In this document: in pieces, positions 1 to 9,217 of the stretch
Layout of the letters: the number at the start of each line of letters is the position of its first letter
How positions within the stretch are numbered: the first letter of the stretch is position 1
Origin: an uncultured Bacteroidota bacterium
GTDB lineage: Bacteria; Bacteroidota; Bacteroidia; Chitinophagales; Saprospiraceae
Length of the DNA stretch: 34,342 bases
Assembly (NCBI GenBank): GCA_903836265.1
Contig: CAILQK010000061.1
Span: forward strand, 1 to 34,342
Reading direction: 5' to 3'
Program-made: the position numbers and the translations under genes
Notes under the pieces: generated by a model
Seen by the model: the letters and a program-made list of their open reading frames with translations, nothing else
Database searches by the model: none
Told to the model about the DNA's origin: nothing

Positions 1-2391
1 AATGGCGGAATCAGAAATGTGAATTATCCGGCTTCCGACAATATCCCTTTTCATATTGAAACAATTTATACGTTTCAGGATCCGCAGTTCGGCGGGGTTA
101 ATACGACTCCACGTCTTTTGCAGCCTCCTATTGACCAGGCTTGTGTAGGACGCCCGTTCAAACACAACCCGAACGCAGACGATCCCGATGGAGACAGTTT
201 GTCATATCATCTGATAGTGCCATTGCAGGGTATTGGCACCCCCGTTATCAGATATGAATTTCCCGACCAGATTGGCGGTAACAGTGCCAATAATGTGCTG
301 CAGATCAATCCGGTAACCGGTGATATCCTGTGGGCGTCACCCAGAGAGGCAGGAGAGTACAATATCGCTTTTATTGTCGTTTCATGGAGAAGTGGAGAAC
401 CAATTGACACAACTATCCGCGATATGCAGATATTCGTCAACTCCTGCGACAATTCACCACCACTGGTTCAGGCCCCCGACCAGGTCTGTGTGGTTGCAGG
501 CGATACGCTCAGGTTCGAAGTGCAGGCCACCGATTTCGATCAGGGTAATCTGGTGCAGCTGACCGCCATTGGAGCACCCATCAACAGTGCATACAGTCCC
601 GCCACCTTTTCGGCATCTCCTGTACACCTTGCACCTCCCGTAACGGGTCTTTTTCAATGGGTAACGGCCTGCGAACATGTATCCCGTCAGCCCTATTCAG
701 TTGTGTTCAAAGCCACTGATTCGCTCGATTTTCCAGAGCTTGCCGACCTGAAGACCACCCAGATCAAGGTGGTTGGCCCTCCGCCACAGGGTGTGAAGGC
801 AGATGCATCACAGAGCGAAGTGATTATTACGTGGGACAAACCATACAGGTGCGAAGATGCCGCAGAGAATTATTTCCTCGGATTCTCCGTATGGCGCAGG
901 GAGGGCAGTAACCCCTTTGTACCCGATACCTGTACGCCCGGACTGGCCGGAAAGGGCTACGAAGAAATCATTTTTGTCACCAAACTGGCCCAGGATGGCC
1001 GATATCGCTATACCGATGAACAGGTGGAAAGAGGACGAACGTACTGTTACAGGGTTCTGGCAAAGTTTGCCCGGCGATCGGCAGCAGGGTATCCCTATAA
1101 CGTTGTAGAAAGTCTGCCTTCCGCAGAGGTTTGTGTACAGTTGCCGAGAGATATCCCTCTCATAACCAATGTCTCGGTAGAAGAGACAGATGTTACAGAC
1201 GGGAAAATACGTGTGGTATGGTCCAAACCGGCAGCACTCGATCTCGATACAGTAATTAATCACGGCCCGTATCGCTATCAGTTGTTGCGTGCGCCCGGCC
1301 TGAACGGCGGTCTTTTGCAGGAAGTGCCGGGGGCATCGTTTACAGCTGCCTCGTTCTCTGCGGCCAGCGATACTGTTTTTGAATTTGACGGTCTGTTGAA
1401 TACCGTTGCCAGTGGTTACCACTATCAGGTTGATTTCTATGTAAAGGGTAATATACTGCTTGGTTCCACCAATGAGGCATCTTCGGTATTCCTCACCGTT
1501 TCACCTTCCGACAAGGCCAATATCCTGTCATGGCAAACCGAGGTGCCCTGGAATAACTACAGACACATCATTTACAGAAGAAACCCGGGCGCCCAGCTGT
1601 TCGACTCGGCAGGGGTATCGGACAAACCGTATTACGAAGACAGGGGACTGGTTAACGGAGAATTGTACTGCTACTATGTGAAAACTGTCGGCACCTATTC
1701 GATCAGTGGGGTGAAAGACCCCCTGTACAATCTGTCCCAGCAGGTTTGTTCGGTACCCACAGATCTTATTCCACCCTGTACCCCGGTACTCTCTGTATCC
1801 AACTTCTGCGATGATCCGGAAATTGACCCCGGACCGCCCTACAGAAATAATCTTTCGTGGACAAACCCCAATACAGCCTGCGACGGAGCTGATGATGCCT
1901 CTCTTTACCGTATATGGTATGCAGAAGACGAAAGCGGCCCCCTCGTTCTTCTCGGTGAACAGGGCGATGCCGGCAATACCATGTTCACCCACTTTCAGGA
2001 AGTTGAACTGGCCGGCTGCTACGCAGTTTCTGCACTCGATTCAGCCGGTAACGAAAGCGCAAAAAGTAATGTTGTCTGTGTTGACAATTGTCCAAAATAC
2101 GAACTGCCCAACGCTTTTACGCCGAATGGAGATAATGCCAATGACCTTTTTACACCGTTCCCTGGCTGGCGATTTATAGATCGTGTTGATTTTCAGGTTT
2201 TTAATCAGTGGGGTAATCTGGTTTTTACGGCTACAGATCCCGTACTGAACTGGAACGGAACTGATCAGCAGGGAAAAGAACTGGCACCCGGGTCCTACTA
2301 TTTCGTTTGCAAAGTATTTGAGTCACGGGTAGGGGGCGTAGTTCTCCGTCCGGATCTGCTCAGCGGTTACATCGAACTTGTCCGCAAATAG
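1..2391 (+). CDS. Large secreted surface protein with type IX secretion type B sorting domain (5' end missing)
   Basis: The reading frame is open to the left edge, so the N-terminus and any signal peptide lie outside the window; the GTG at 19 is an internal codon, not a start. The visible part carries Ig/cadherin-like beta-sandwich stretches (about 445-770, with the typical 'NSPP...AGDTLRFEVQATDFD' pattern), then several fibronectin type III-like repeats (about 780-2090, recurring 'W..P', 'YRVLA' and 'YCYYVKTV' strands). From about 2098 to the stop lies a gliding-motility-associated C-terminal domain (PNAFTPNGDNANDLF, FNQWGNLVF, W.G.D..G..L..G.YYF). In this family that domain directs export through the type IX secretion system and attachment to, or release from, the cell surface. 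The ligand or function of the repeats cannot be told. The assignment to a T9SS type B cargo is firm; adhesin or structural role is inference. Confidence 0.9.
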   Translation, partial: NGGIRNVNYPASDNIPFHIETIYTFQDPQFGGVNTTPRLLQPPIDQACVGRPFKHNPNADDPDGDSLSYHLIVPLQGIGTPVIRYEFPDQIGGNSANNVLQINPVTGDILWASPREAGEYNIAFIVVSWRSGEPIDTTIRDMQIFVNSCDNSPPLVQAPDQVCVVAGDTLRFEVQATDFDQGNLVQLTAIGAPINSAYSPATFSASPVHLAPPVTGLFQWVTACEHVSRQPYSVVFKATDSLDFPELADLKTTQIKVVGPPPQGVKADASQSEVIITWDKPYRCEDAAENYFLGFSVWRREGSNPFVPDTCTPGLAGKGYEEIIFVTKLAQDGRYRYTDEQVERGRTYCYRVLAKFARRSAAGYPYNVVESLPSAEVCVQLPRDIPLITNVSVEETDVTDGKIRVVWSKPAALDLDTVINHGPYRYQLLRAPGLNGGLLQEVPGASFTAASFSAASDTVFEFDGLLNTVASGYHYQVDFYVKGNILLGSTNEASSVFLTVSPSDKANILSWQTEVPWNNYRHIIYRRNPGAQLFDSAGVSDKPYYEDRGLVNGELYCYYVKTVGTYSISGVKDPLYNLSQQVCSVPTDLIPPCTPVLSVSNFCDDPEIDPGPPYRNNLSWTNPNTACDGADDASLYRIWYAEDESGPLVLLGEQGDAGNTMFTHFQEVELAGCYAVSALDSAGNESAKSNVVCVDNCPKYELPNAFTPNGDNANDLFTPFPGWRFIDRVDFQVFNQWGNLVFTATDPVLNWNGTDQQGKELAPGSYYFVCKVFESRVGGVVLRPDLLSGYIELVRK

Positions 2392-2454
2392 ATCCTGTTT
2401 GAACCAGGTGCTGTTTTGCTTGTTTTGAGTTGAATTTTAAACAAATCGGAAAAA

Positions 2455-3690
2455 ATGAAGATCAGATTAATTTCGTCAGCAGTTGTTCTTCTCTGGGTAA
2501 CCGGGATGAGTGGCCAGGAAATTTCAGAAAAAAGTCTTTTCAAAACGGTTTCCTACCTCGCCTCCGACAAGCTCGAAGGGCGCGGAACTGGTACGGAAGG
2601 TGAAAAGAAGGCGGCAAAATTTATTGCCCGCGAGTTCAAAAAGATCGGGCTTGCGCCCAAAGGTGATGGCGGTACCTACTACCATCATTTTACGTTCAAA
2701 AAAAGCAGTGATCCCCATGGCGGTGTGGATGAGAACGCCCCGCAGATCTCCAGTCAGAATGTTGCAGGCTTTCTCGATAACGGTGCTGATCGTACCATCA
2801 TCATAGGTGCGCACTACGATCACCTCGGACTCGGTTACGACCGCAACTCGCTTGACGCCAATCCGGAAGGAAAAATTCACAATGGCGCCGACGATAACTC
2901 GAGCGGTGTTTCCGGAGTGATTGAACTGGCGCGATACTACGCAAAAAACGGCGTCAGGGAATCCAGTAACTTTCTTTTTCTCTGCTTTTCCGGTGAAGAA
3001 CTCGGTCTGATCGGATCCAAGCGCTACGCAGATTATCCTACGGTTGACCTTTCGAAAGCCAATTTCATGATCAACCTTGACATGATTGGTCGCCTGAATG
3101 ATGAAAAACGACTCGTGGTGGGAGGTGTTGGTACAGCTCCTGACTTTGTGCCACTCCTGAAAAGTCTGAACTCGGACCAGCTGAGCGTAAAACTCGACAG
3201 CGCAGGCATCGGACCCAGTGATCACACATCATTTTACCTGAAAAATATTCCGGTACTGTTCTTTTTCACCGGTCAGCACTCCGACTATCACAAACCGGGC
3301 GATGATACAGAAAAAATCAATTTCAAAGGTCTTCAGTCTATCCTCGGATATGTGGTACGTACCGTCAACGAACTGGACAAAAGGCCCAGACTGACTTTCC
3401 AGACCACGAAGTCGAATGAAGAAAATACTCCCCGTTTCAAAGTTACACTCGGTATCATGCCCGACTACACATACGATGGAGAAGGGGTACACGTGGACGG
3501 CGTAACTGACGGAAAGCCAGCACACAAGGCCGGTGTACTGAAAGACGATATTATTGTTGGTCTTGGTGAGTTTGAGGTGAAAACCATCAGAGATTACATG
3601 AAAGCGCTTGCAGCCTTCAAAAAAGGAGATACAACCAAAGTGAAGGTAAAGAGAGGAACTGAGGAAAAAATGATGGAAGTTACCTTCTGA
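2455..3690 (+). CDS. Secreted M28-family zinc peptidase with C-terminal PDZ domain
   Basis: A 411-residue protein with a signal peptide (about residues 1-20, ending near MSGQ). The M28 co-catalytic zinc site is complete: H120 and D122 in GAHYDHLG, bridging D146 in GADDNSSG, catalytic E181 and ligand E182 in SGEELG, D209 in INLDMIGR, and H279 in HSDYHKPGDD. About residues 333-411 form a PDZ domain (GVHVDGV...PAHKAGVLKDDIIVGLG), as in other Bacteroidota M28 enzymes. It probably acts in the periplasm or at the cell surface as an aminopeptidase; the substrate is unknown. It follows the T9SS cargo gene by 63 bp with no clear promoter of its own, so the two may be cotranscribed. A strong hairpin terminator lies 41 bp after the stop. 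Confidence 0.93.
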   Translation: MKIRLISSAVVLLWVTGMSGQEISEKSLFKTVSYLASDKLEGRGTGTEGEKKAAKFIAREFKKIGLAPKGDGGTYYHHFTFKKSSDPHGGVDENAPQISSQNVAGFLDNGADRTIIIGAHYDHLGLGYDRNSLDANPEGKIHNGADDNSSGVSGVIELARYYAKNGVRESSNFLFLCFSGEELGLIGSKRYADYPTVDLSKANFMINLDMIGRLNDEKRLVVGGVGTAPDFVPLLKSLNSDQLSVKLDSAGIGPSDHTSFYLKNIPVLFFFTGQHSDYHKPGDDTEKINFKGLQSILGYVVRTVNELDKRPRLTFQTTKSNEENTPRFKVTLGIMPDYTYDGEGVHVDGVTDGKPAHKAGVLKDDIIVGLGEFEVKTIRDYMKALAAFKKGDTTKVKVKRGTEEKMMEVTF

Positions 3691-3731
3691 TTTTTCTGTC
3701 AAATACTGCAAGTCAGAATTTTTTACACAAC

Positions 3732-3774
3732 TGACGGACGAGGGTATTTGTACCTTTGTCCGTCAATTTTTTTT
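3732..3774 (+). terminator. Rho-independent terminator of the M28 gene
   Basis: Arms 3732-3746 and 3751-3765 pair over 15 bp (13 Watson-Crick pairs, two G-U) around the tetraloop TTTG, followed by one A and eight Ts (3767-3774). The T-run abuts the ATG of the next gene at 3775. The 3' arm begins with TACCTTTG, an exact Bacteroidota -7 element. Confidence 0.85.
3751..3758 (+). promoter_or_regulatory. -7 promoter element (TACCTTTG) of the 4-alpha-glucanotransferase gene
   Basis: Exact match to TAnnTTTG, 16 bp before the ATG at 3775. It lies inside the 3' arm of the upstream terminator. No good TTTG -33 box is visible at the usual distance, so the call rests on the -7 element and position. Confidence 0.6.
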
Positions 3775-6453
3775 ATGAAGATACAGTTTTATATCCGCTA
3801 CAGAACCCGATTCGGCGAATCGATGCTGATCAGTCTGAATAGTCAGGAACCGGTTCCGCTCTCGTACCTCAATGAAGAACTTTGGGAGACGACCCTGTCG
3901 GTCGACGCAAAACAGTCGGCCGAGCTGCACTGGTCGTATGTTTTCAGCGACATGAATGGTGAACTCAGGGCAGAGTGGGGTAGTGACAGAAAGCTGAATC
4001 TGTCTGATTGCAATCAGGATTATCTCCAGATATTCGATACATGGAACCCGGCAGGCGCCGTTGAGAATGCATTCTTTACCCAGCCATTCCTGCTGGACAA
4101 GCCGGAACAATCTGTGGCCAAACAGGCTGCAACCAAAGGGAACGTACTGTTCAGGGTAAAAGCACCCCTGTTGAAGCCCCATGAGGCTGTTTGTCTGCTT
4201 GGTCACGGTAATCACCTCGGGAACTGGGATACAGGCTCGCCCATTATGATGACAAGAGACGGAATCTGGTGGGTAGTCAGGGTGAATCTGGCGGACGAGC
4301 ATTTCCCTGTTTCGTATAAATACGGTATCTGGGATACAAGAAACAGGCGTTTCGCAGGTTATGAAGAAGGCTACAACAGGACACTTGCCCTGTCGCCCGG
4401 CCCGGGCAAACGTATTTCTGCGGTAACAGATGACGGTTTTGTCCGTATCCCGGCTTCCGGATGGCGGGCTGCTGGCGTATCAGTCCCGGTATTCAGCCTG
4501 AGAAGCGAGAAAAGCTGGGGAATAGGAGAGTTCTCTGATATCAGTATGCTTTCCGACTGGGCCGAAGCAACAGGTATGAAAATGATTCAGCTGCTGCCTG
4601 TTAATGATACCACATCAACGCGTACCTGGACGGATTCATACCCCTATGCTCCTGTTTCTGTTTTTGCACTGCATCCTGTTTATCTGAATCCGGAAAAACT
4701 GGCTGGCAGGAAGCATGCCACAGTGCTGAAGCCCTACAAAAAACAGCAGAAGATACTCAATGCGCTGGAATGTGTTGATTACGAAGCTGTCCTGAGTTTG
4801 AAGTGGGAGATTATCCGGGAATTATACGATCTTTTGAAGGATGACTGGCAGAAAGATGCCGCATGGCAGAATCACTACCGGGCCAATCGCTACTGGCTTG
4901 ATGACTACGCTGTATTCTGCTGGCTGCGCGACAAGTACGGAACCCCGGAGTTCTCTGCATGGCCGGAATATTCAATATATGAAACCGGAAAGGTTCACGC
5001 ACTTCTTGAGCCCGGTTCGACGTATTACGATGAGATTGCCATACACCTGTTTGTACAGTGGCATCTCCACCTGCAGCTCAGTGAGGCAGTTTCTTGTGCG
5101 CATGCACGGGGACTGGCACTGAAAGGAGATTTGCCTATCGGAATTTACAGACATTCTGTAGATGCATGGGTTGCCCCCGAATTGTACAATATGAACACCC
5201 AGGCAGGAGCTCCACCTGATCCGTTTGCCGAAAAAGGCCAGAACTGGGGGTTCCCGACCTACAACTGGGATAAAATGAAGGAGGATAGTTTCTCGTGGTG
5301 GCGTCGTCGCTTCGAGCAGCTGAGTGGCTATTTTGATGCCTTCAGAATAGACCATATACTCGGTTTCTTCCGGATATGGAGTATCCCGCTTCACGCAGTG
5401 GAGGGAATACTCGGTGTTTTTTCCCCTGCCATACCGCTCACTGAGGAGGAATTGTATGAAGCCGGTGTCGGCTTTAATTACGACCGACTGTGCAAGCCAT
5501 ACATCACCGAACATGTGCTGTACGAGATATTTGGAGAAGATGCTGAAATAGTTGCAACTACCTTCCTGAAAATCAGGACTGACGGTCGTTTTGAGCTTTT
5601 ACCCGAATTTTCCACACAAAGACAGGTTGAAGTGTTTTTCAGCAGCCAGCCACCGGGAGCCAGATCAGAAAAACTGCGCCAGGGCCTCTATGATCTGATT
5701 GCCAATGTGATACTGCTCGGTGATCCTGCTGCACAGGGCGCACGCTGGAGAGGAGCTTTCCGCTTCAATATGGAAGCGACTTCTTCTTTCAGGGAACTCC
5801 CGGGCGATATCCGGGACAAGCTCAAATCGCTTTATGTGAATTACTTCTTCCGTCGCCAGGATGATTTTTGGGAAAAAGAAGCGATGGAAAAGTTGCCGGC
5901 CCTTAAAATGGCATCGAATATGCTCATTTGCGGAGAGGATCTCGGAATGGTGCCTGCCTGCGTACCCGGGGTGATGCGTGAACTCGGACTGCTCAGTCTG
6001 GAAATTCAGCGCATGCCCAAGGCACCCGGACAAGCATTCTTTTTACCCGGTGATGCACCTTACCTGAGCGTGGTAACGCCCGGCACACACGACATGAGCG
6101 TGTTGCGCGGATGGTGGGAGGAAGACAGAGACCTGACCCGCCGGTTTTTCAATGAGGTACTGGGCGGAAACGGCGAACCGCCGTACTTCTGTGAGCCATG
6201 GACCGTGAGAAAGATACTGGAACAACATTTCCATTCGCCTGCCATGTGGGCGGTATTTCAACTTCAGGACCTGATGGGGATGGATGGACAACTCAGGAGA
6301 CAAAATCCACACGACGAGCGCATCAATGTACCCGCCAATCCGAAACACTACTGGCAGTACAGAATGCATCTGACGCTGGAAAAGCTTCTTCAGCAGGACG
6401 ATTTCAATCGGGAGGTTATATCACTGGTGCGTGAAAGCGGTCGCTTCCACTGA
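3775..6453 (+). CDS. malQ: 4-alpha-glucanotransferase, DPE2-like, with tandem CBM20 domains
   Basis: An 892-residue GH77 enzyme that transfers alpha-1,4-glucan segments between maltose, maltodextrins or glycogen. Two starch-binding CBM20-like domains come first (about residues 1-125 and 130-225; the second shows LGHGNHLGNWD and VSYKYGIWD). The catalytic barrel follows, with nucleophile D in FRIDHILGFFR, acid/base E in ICGEDLGMVP, and the third acidic residue in TPGTHDMSVLRGWWEED. The tandem CBM20s and an insertion inside the barrel match the plant DPE2 / Bacteroidota type rather than the roughly 500-residue MalQ. The ATG at 3775 was chosen because it follows the -7 element and T-run; an in-frame TTG at 3748 lies inside the hairpin loop. 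The likely partner is the glycogen phosphorylase at 25.6-28.1 kb. It ends 9 bp from the convergent histidine kinase. Confidence 0.93.
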   Translation: MKIQFYIRYRTRFGESMLISLNSQEPVPLSYLNEELWETTLSVDAKQSAELHWSYVFSDMNGELRAEWGSDRKLNLSDCNQDYLQIFDTWNPAGAVENAFFTQPFLLDKPEQSVAKQAATKGNVLFRVKAPLLKPHEAVCLLGHGNHLGNWDTGSPIMMTRDGIWWVVRVNLADEHFPVSYKYGIWDTRNRRFAGYEEGYNRTLALSPGPGKRISAVTDDGFVRIPASGWRAAGVSVPVFSLRSEKSWGIGEFSDISMLSDWAEATGMKMIQLLPVNDTTSTRTWTDSYPYAPVSVFALHPVYLNPEKLAGRKHATVLKPYKKQQKILNALECVDYEAVLSLKWEIIRELYDLLKDDWQKDAAWQNHYRANRYWLDDYAVFCWLRDKYGTPEFSAWPEYSIYETGKVHALLEPGSTYYDEIAIHLFVQWHLHLQLSEAVSCAHARGLALKGDLPIGIYRHSVDAWVAPELYNMNTQAGAPPDPFAEKGQNWGFPTYNWDKMKEDSFSWWRRRFEQLSGYFDAFRIDHILGFFRIWSIPLHAVEGILGVFSPAIPLTEEELYEAGVGFNYDRLCKPYITEHVLYEIFGEDAEIVATTFLKIRTDGRFELLPEFSTQRQVEVFFSSQPPGARSEKLRQGLYDLIANVILLGDPAAQGARWRGAFRFNMEATSSFRELPGDIRDKLKSLYVNYFFRRQDDFWEKEAMEKLPALKMASNMLICGEDLGMVPACVPGVMRELGLLSLEIQRMPKAPGQAFFLPGDAPYLSVVTPGTHDMSVLRGWWEEDRDLTRRFFNEVLGGNGEPPYFCEPWTVRKILEQHFHSPAMWAVFQLQDLMGMDGQLRRQNPHDERINVPANPKHYWQYRMHLTLEKLLQQDDFNREVISLVRESGRFH

Positions 6454-6462
6454 CCGGGTGTA

Positions 6463-7746
6463 TCAGGACCGGGAAGGCATGACAATACGTATATTGGTGC
6501 CTTCGCCGGGCTTGCTGTCCATTTCAAGGTGCCATTTGTGCTGTTTGCATACCGTTTTTACATAAAAAAGACCCAAACCGAAGCCTTTCACATTGTGGAG
6601 ATTGCCCGTTGGGACCCTGTAAAATTTGTCAAAAACCCGTTTCTGGTGCTCTCTGGCTATGCCTATTCCGTTATCCTGAATAGAAAGTGTCAGTTTTTTG
6701 CCGGGACCATCAAACAGTGAAATCTTTATTTCCGGATTGTCGCGGGTATATTTTACCGCGTTATCTACCAGATTGTGCAGGATATTGGTCAGGTGAATCC
6801 TGTCGGCATAAACCACTGTATTGCTGGCTGTCAGGCTGAGCTGAAGATTGCCTTTTTTATCGTTTATTTTCAGCTCTATAGAGGGTGAAATGCTGTAAAT
6901 CAGCTCGGCAAGATCAAGTTTTTCGATGTTGAGTTCAATGTTGTCTCGCTCTATTTTGGCCAGCTGAAGCACCTTTTCGACCTGTGTATTGAGCCTCAGT
7001 ACCTGTTCCTTGATAATTCCTGCATATCTGTTGAGCCGTGGATCCTCCTTTACTTTCTCGTTTTGCAGGAATACGTCGGTGGATATATTGATCGTGGAGA
7101 TAGGGGTTTTGAACTCGTGTGTCATATTGTTGATGAAATCCCGCTGCAGTTCAGACAGTTGCTTCTGCCGGAGGATAACAAACATGGAGTAGCTGAAAAA
7201 GACCAGTGTAACGAGCATAAGTACCGAAAAAGCAATAACAATCCACATATTACTGAGAATATTGCTGCTTTTCCCGGGGAACTGTACACCAAAATAATAA
7301 ATAAAATCACTGTCGGAGTGTTTGGGAAGAGGCTCTGAAATGGGTATTCGTCCGGCGGATCCCGCTGAATACTTGACGAATTTCCCCTGAACCATCTGGT
7401 CGCTGGAGCAGTCGAAAATACCATAGAGGTAATCTTCCTTAAGACCCTGTGCCTCAAAGGCTCTGTCGAGGCAGAGCTCCAGTTCGGTTGCTTCAAACAC
7501 ATTGTTCACATTGACCACCCAGTAGTTGGAGGAAACCTGATCTACCAGTCTGTTGGTGGGCAGGTCGAAGAGATTCAGGCCTGCGAGCTGATTGGCGGCA
7601 TCGAGCATGGCCTGATTTACCTTCCTGTTAAATTCGCGCTCCTGAATATCCCAGGTTCGGAGTACCCAGTATGTCTGGATAGCCAGCAGGCTCAGGCACG
7701 CAAGCGCACCCATAACGATTACTCTCCTGATTACTGTGTTGGTCAT
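6463..7746 (-). CDS. Membrane sensor histidine kinase (orphan)
   Basis: A 427-residue HisKA-type kinase. Transmembrane helix 1 is near residues 8-25, a periplasmic segment of about 140 residues follows, and helix 2 is near 168-192. The dimerisation/phosphoacceptor helix carries H210 in FINNMTHEFKTPIS. The ATP-binding domain shows the N box (NLVDNAVKYT), G1 (DNGIGI), F box (FDKFYR) and G2 (GFGLGLFYVK). There is no HAMP or PAS domain, and the sensor region is not a family I recognise. In Bacteroidota such kinases usually sit beside a response regulator; none is adjacent here. The gene starts only 11 bp after the T-run of the metK terminator, so it must use a promoter overlapping that hairpin or rely on readthrough. 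Signal and partner are unknown. Confidence 0.92.
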   Translation of the reverse strand: MTNTVIRRVIVMGALACLSLLAIQTYWVLRTWDIQEREFNRKVNQAMLDAANQLAGLNLFDLPTNRLVDQVSSNYWVVNVNNVFEATELELCLDRAFEAQGLKEDYLYGIFDCSSDQMVQGKFVKYSAGSAGRIPISEPLPKHSDSDFIYYFGVQFPGKSSNILSNMWIVIAFSVLMLVTLVFFSYSMFVILRQKQLSELQRDFINNMTHEFKTPISTINISTDVFLQNEKVKEDPRLNRYAGIIKEQVLRLNTQVEKVLQLAKIERDNIELNIEKLDLAELIYSISPSIELKINDKKGNLQLSLTASNTVVYADRIHLTNILHNLVDNAVKYTRDNPEIKISLFDGPGKKLTLSIQDNGIGIAREHQKRVFDKFYRVPTGNLHNVKGFGLGLFYVKTVCKQHKWHLEMDSKPGEGTNIRIVMPSRS

Positions 7747-7757
7747 AAGGCATATTC

Positions 7758-7793
7758 AAAAAAAAGCGGAGGAGGCTTGTCAGCCGCCTCCGC
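7758..7793 (-). terminator. Rho-independent terminator of metK
   Basis: On the minus strand, arms 7793-7783 and 7776-7766 form an 11-bp GC-rich stem with one mismatch and a 6-nt loop, followed by eight Us (7765-7758). It lies just after the metK stop and just before the histidine kinase ATG. Confidence 0.88.
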
Positions 7794-7814
7794 CTTGACC
7801 GGTATATTCCGGGG

Positions 7815-9071
7815 TCAGATACCGAAGGCCTGTTTCACAGCCTCCACAGCATCGAGTTTTTCCCAGGTGAATGTTTCAACTTCCATCTCTCTGGCCTGTC
7901 CGTTCAGTCCGATCATGACTTTTTTCACGCCGGGTGTACGACCGAAGTGACCGTAAGCGGCTGTTTCGGAGTAAATCGGATTTTTCAGTCCGTATCTGCG
8001 CACGATAGCTGCCGGACGGAGATCAAAGATATCGAGCAATTTCATTGCAATTTCCCCATCGGTCAGCCCCTTGACTTTGCAGGTTCCGTATGTGTTGACA
8101 AACAGACCCACAGGTTTGGCTACACCGATTGCATAGGCCACCTGTACAAGAGCCTGACTGCAAAGTCCGCTTGCCACCAGATTTTTGGCTATATGGCGGG
8201 TCGCATAAGCTGCCGAGCGGTCAACTTTGGATGGGTCTTTGCCGGAGAAGGCTCCACCGCCGTGTGCTCCCTTGCCTCCATAGGTGTCAACAATGATTTT
8301 TCTGCCGGTCAGGCCGGTATCTCCGTGAGGGCCTCCGATAACGAATTTGCCTGTCGGGTTGATGAAGTACTTGGTGTCGGCAGTAAAGAGTCTGGTCAGT
8401 TTGGCCGGGAGTTTTTTCTTGACACGTGGAATGAGAACACGCTGGATATCTGCAGCGATTTTGGCCAGCATCCGTCCATCTTCGTCGAAATCATCGTGTT
8501 GCGTGGAAATGACGATGGTTTCAATTCTTTTGGGTACGTGCTTGTCTGTGTATTCAATTGTCACCTGACTTTTGGCATCCGGACGGAGGTATTTCATTTG
8601 TTTGCCCTCTTTGCGAATGGCAGCCAGCTCCTGCAGCAACAGATGCGCCAGGTCGAGCGGAAGCGGCATGAAATTGTCTGTTTCATTGGTTGCATATCCG
8701 AACATCATGCCCTGATCACCGGCGCCCTGATCTTCTTCTTTCTTGCCAACATCCACGCCCTGGGCAATATCGGCACTCTGTTCGTGAATTGCAGATATGA
8801 CACCGCAGGATTTGGCATCGAACTGGTATTCTGCCCTGGTGTATCCGATACGGGCTACCGCCTGTCGGGCAGTTTCCTGAATATCAACATAGGCCGTGGA
8901 GCGTACTTCTCCGGCCACAACAACCAGTCCCGTGGTTACCAGGGTTTCGCAGGCCACTTTTGAGTCGGGATCCTGTCGGAGAAATTCATCGAGTATGGCG
9001 TCACTGATCTGGTCGGCTACTTTGTCAGGATGGCCTTCAGAGACTGATTCGGAGGTGAAAAGGTATGCCAT
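7815..9071 (-). CDS. metK: S-adenosylmethionine synthetase
   Basis: A 418-residue enzyme that makes S-adenosylmethionine from methionine and ATP. The start ([13 protein letters not shown]) carries the ATP-site histidine. Other landmarks are [56 protein letters not shown], and the closing YGHFGR. Length matches the family. It has its own promoter (-7 at 9218-9225) and an unusually long leader of about 140 nt with a possible folded structure, and it ends at a strong terminator, so it is probably monocistronic. The upstream gap is shared with divergent pdxH, another cofactor gene. Identification is unambiguous. Confidence 0.98.
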   Translation of the reverse strand: MAYLFTSESVSEGHPDKVADQISDAILDEFLRQDPDSKVACETLVTTGLVVVAGEVRSTAYVDIQETARQAVARIGYTRAEYQFDAKSCGVISAIHEQSADIAQGVDVGKKEEDQGAGDQGMMFGYATNETDNFMPLPLDLAHLLLQELAAIRKEGKQMKYLRPDAKSQVTIEYTDKHVPKRIETIVISTQHDDFDEDGRMLAKIAADIQRVLIPRVKKKLPAKLTRLFTADTKYFINPTGKFVIGGPHGDTGLTGRKIIVDTYGGKGAHGGGAFSGKDPSKVDRSAAYATRHIAKNLVASGLCSQALVQVAYAIGVAKPVGLFVNTYGTCKVKGLTDGEIAMKLLDIFDLRPAAIVRRYGLKNPIYSETAAYGHFGRTPGVKKVMIGLNGQAREMEVETFTWEKLDAVEAVKQAFGI

Positions 9072-9106
9072 TGATGGAAAAGGGTATGAAAACGGTTAAA
9101 ATTGGC

Positions 9107-9208
9107 ATTCGGAACTGCTGCGTTTATCGGGTTGCTGACTGAAATTCCGTTGCCGAAATGATGCAAATCAGTGCTTTGATACCGGATTTGTTGCAGTTTG
9201 TTCCGAAT
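9107..9208 (-). promoter_or_regulatory. Structured metK leader RNA with long-range 9-bp pairing (candidate cis-regulator)
   Basis: In the minus-strand leader, ATTCGGAAC (9208-9200) is perfectly complementary to GTTCCGAAT (9115-9107), closing a loop of 84 nt. A competing pair, AACTGC (9198-9193) with GCAGTT (9118-9113), shares nucleotides with the 3' half of the first stem, so both cannot form together. Inside the loop, ACTGA and TCAGT can also pair. I see no SAM-I hallmark sequence. A regulatory role is inference. Confidence 0.4.
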
Positions 9209-9217
9209 TTTGCGCTG

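Noticed and set aside
7947-8963. Open frame of 338 codons on the plus strand
   Set aside because: It lies wholly antisense to metK, whose protein is unambiguous; the antisense translation has no recognisable domain.
9072-9217. SAM-I riboswitch ahead of metK
   Set aside because: The conserved SAM-I core segments and the terminator-like platform are not visible; only an undefined fold can be proposed.
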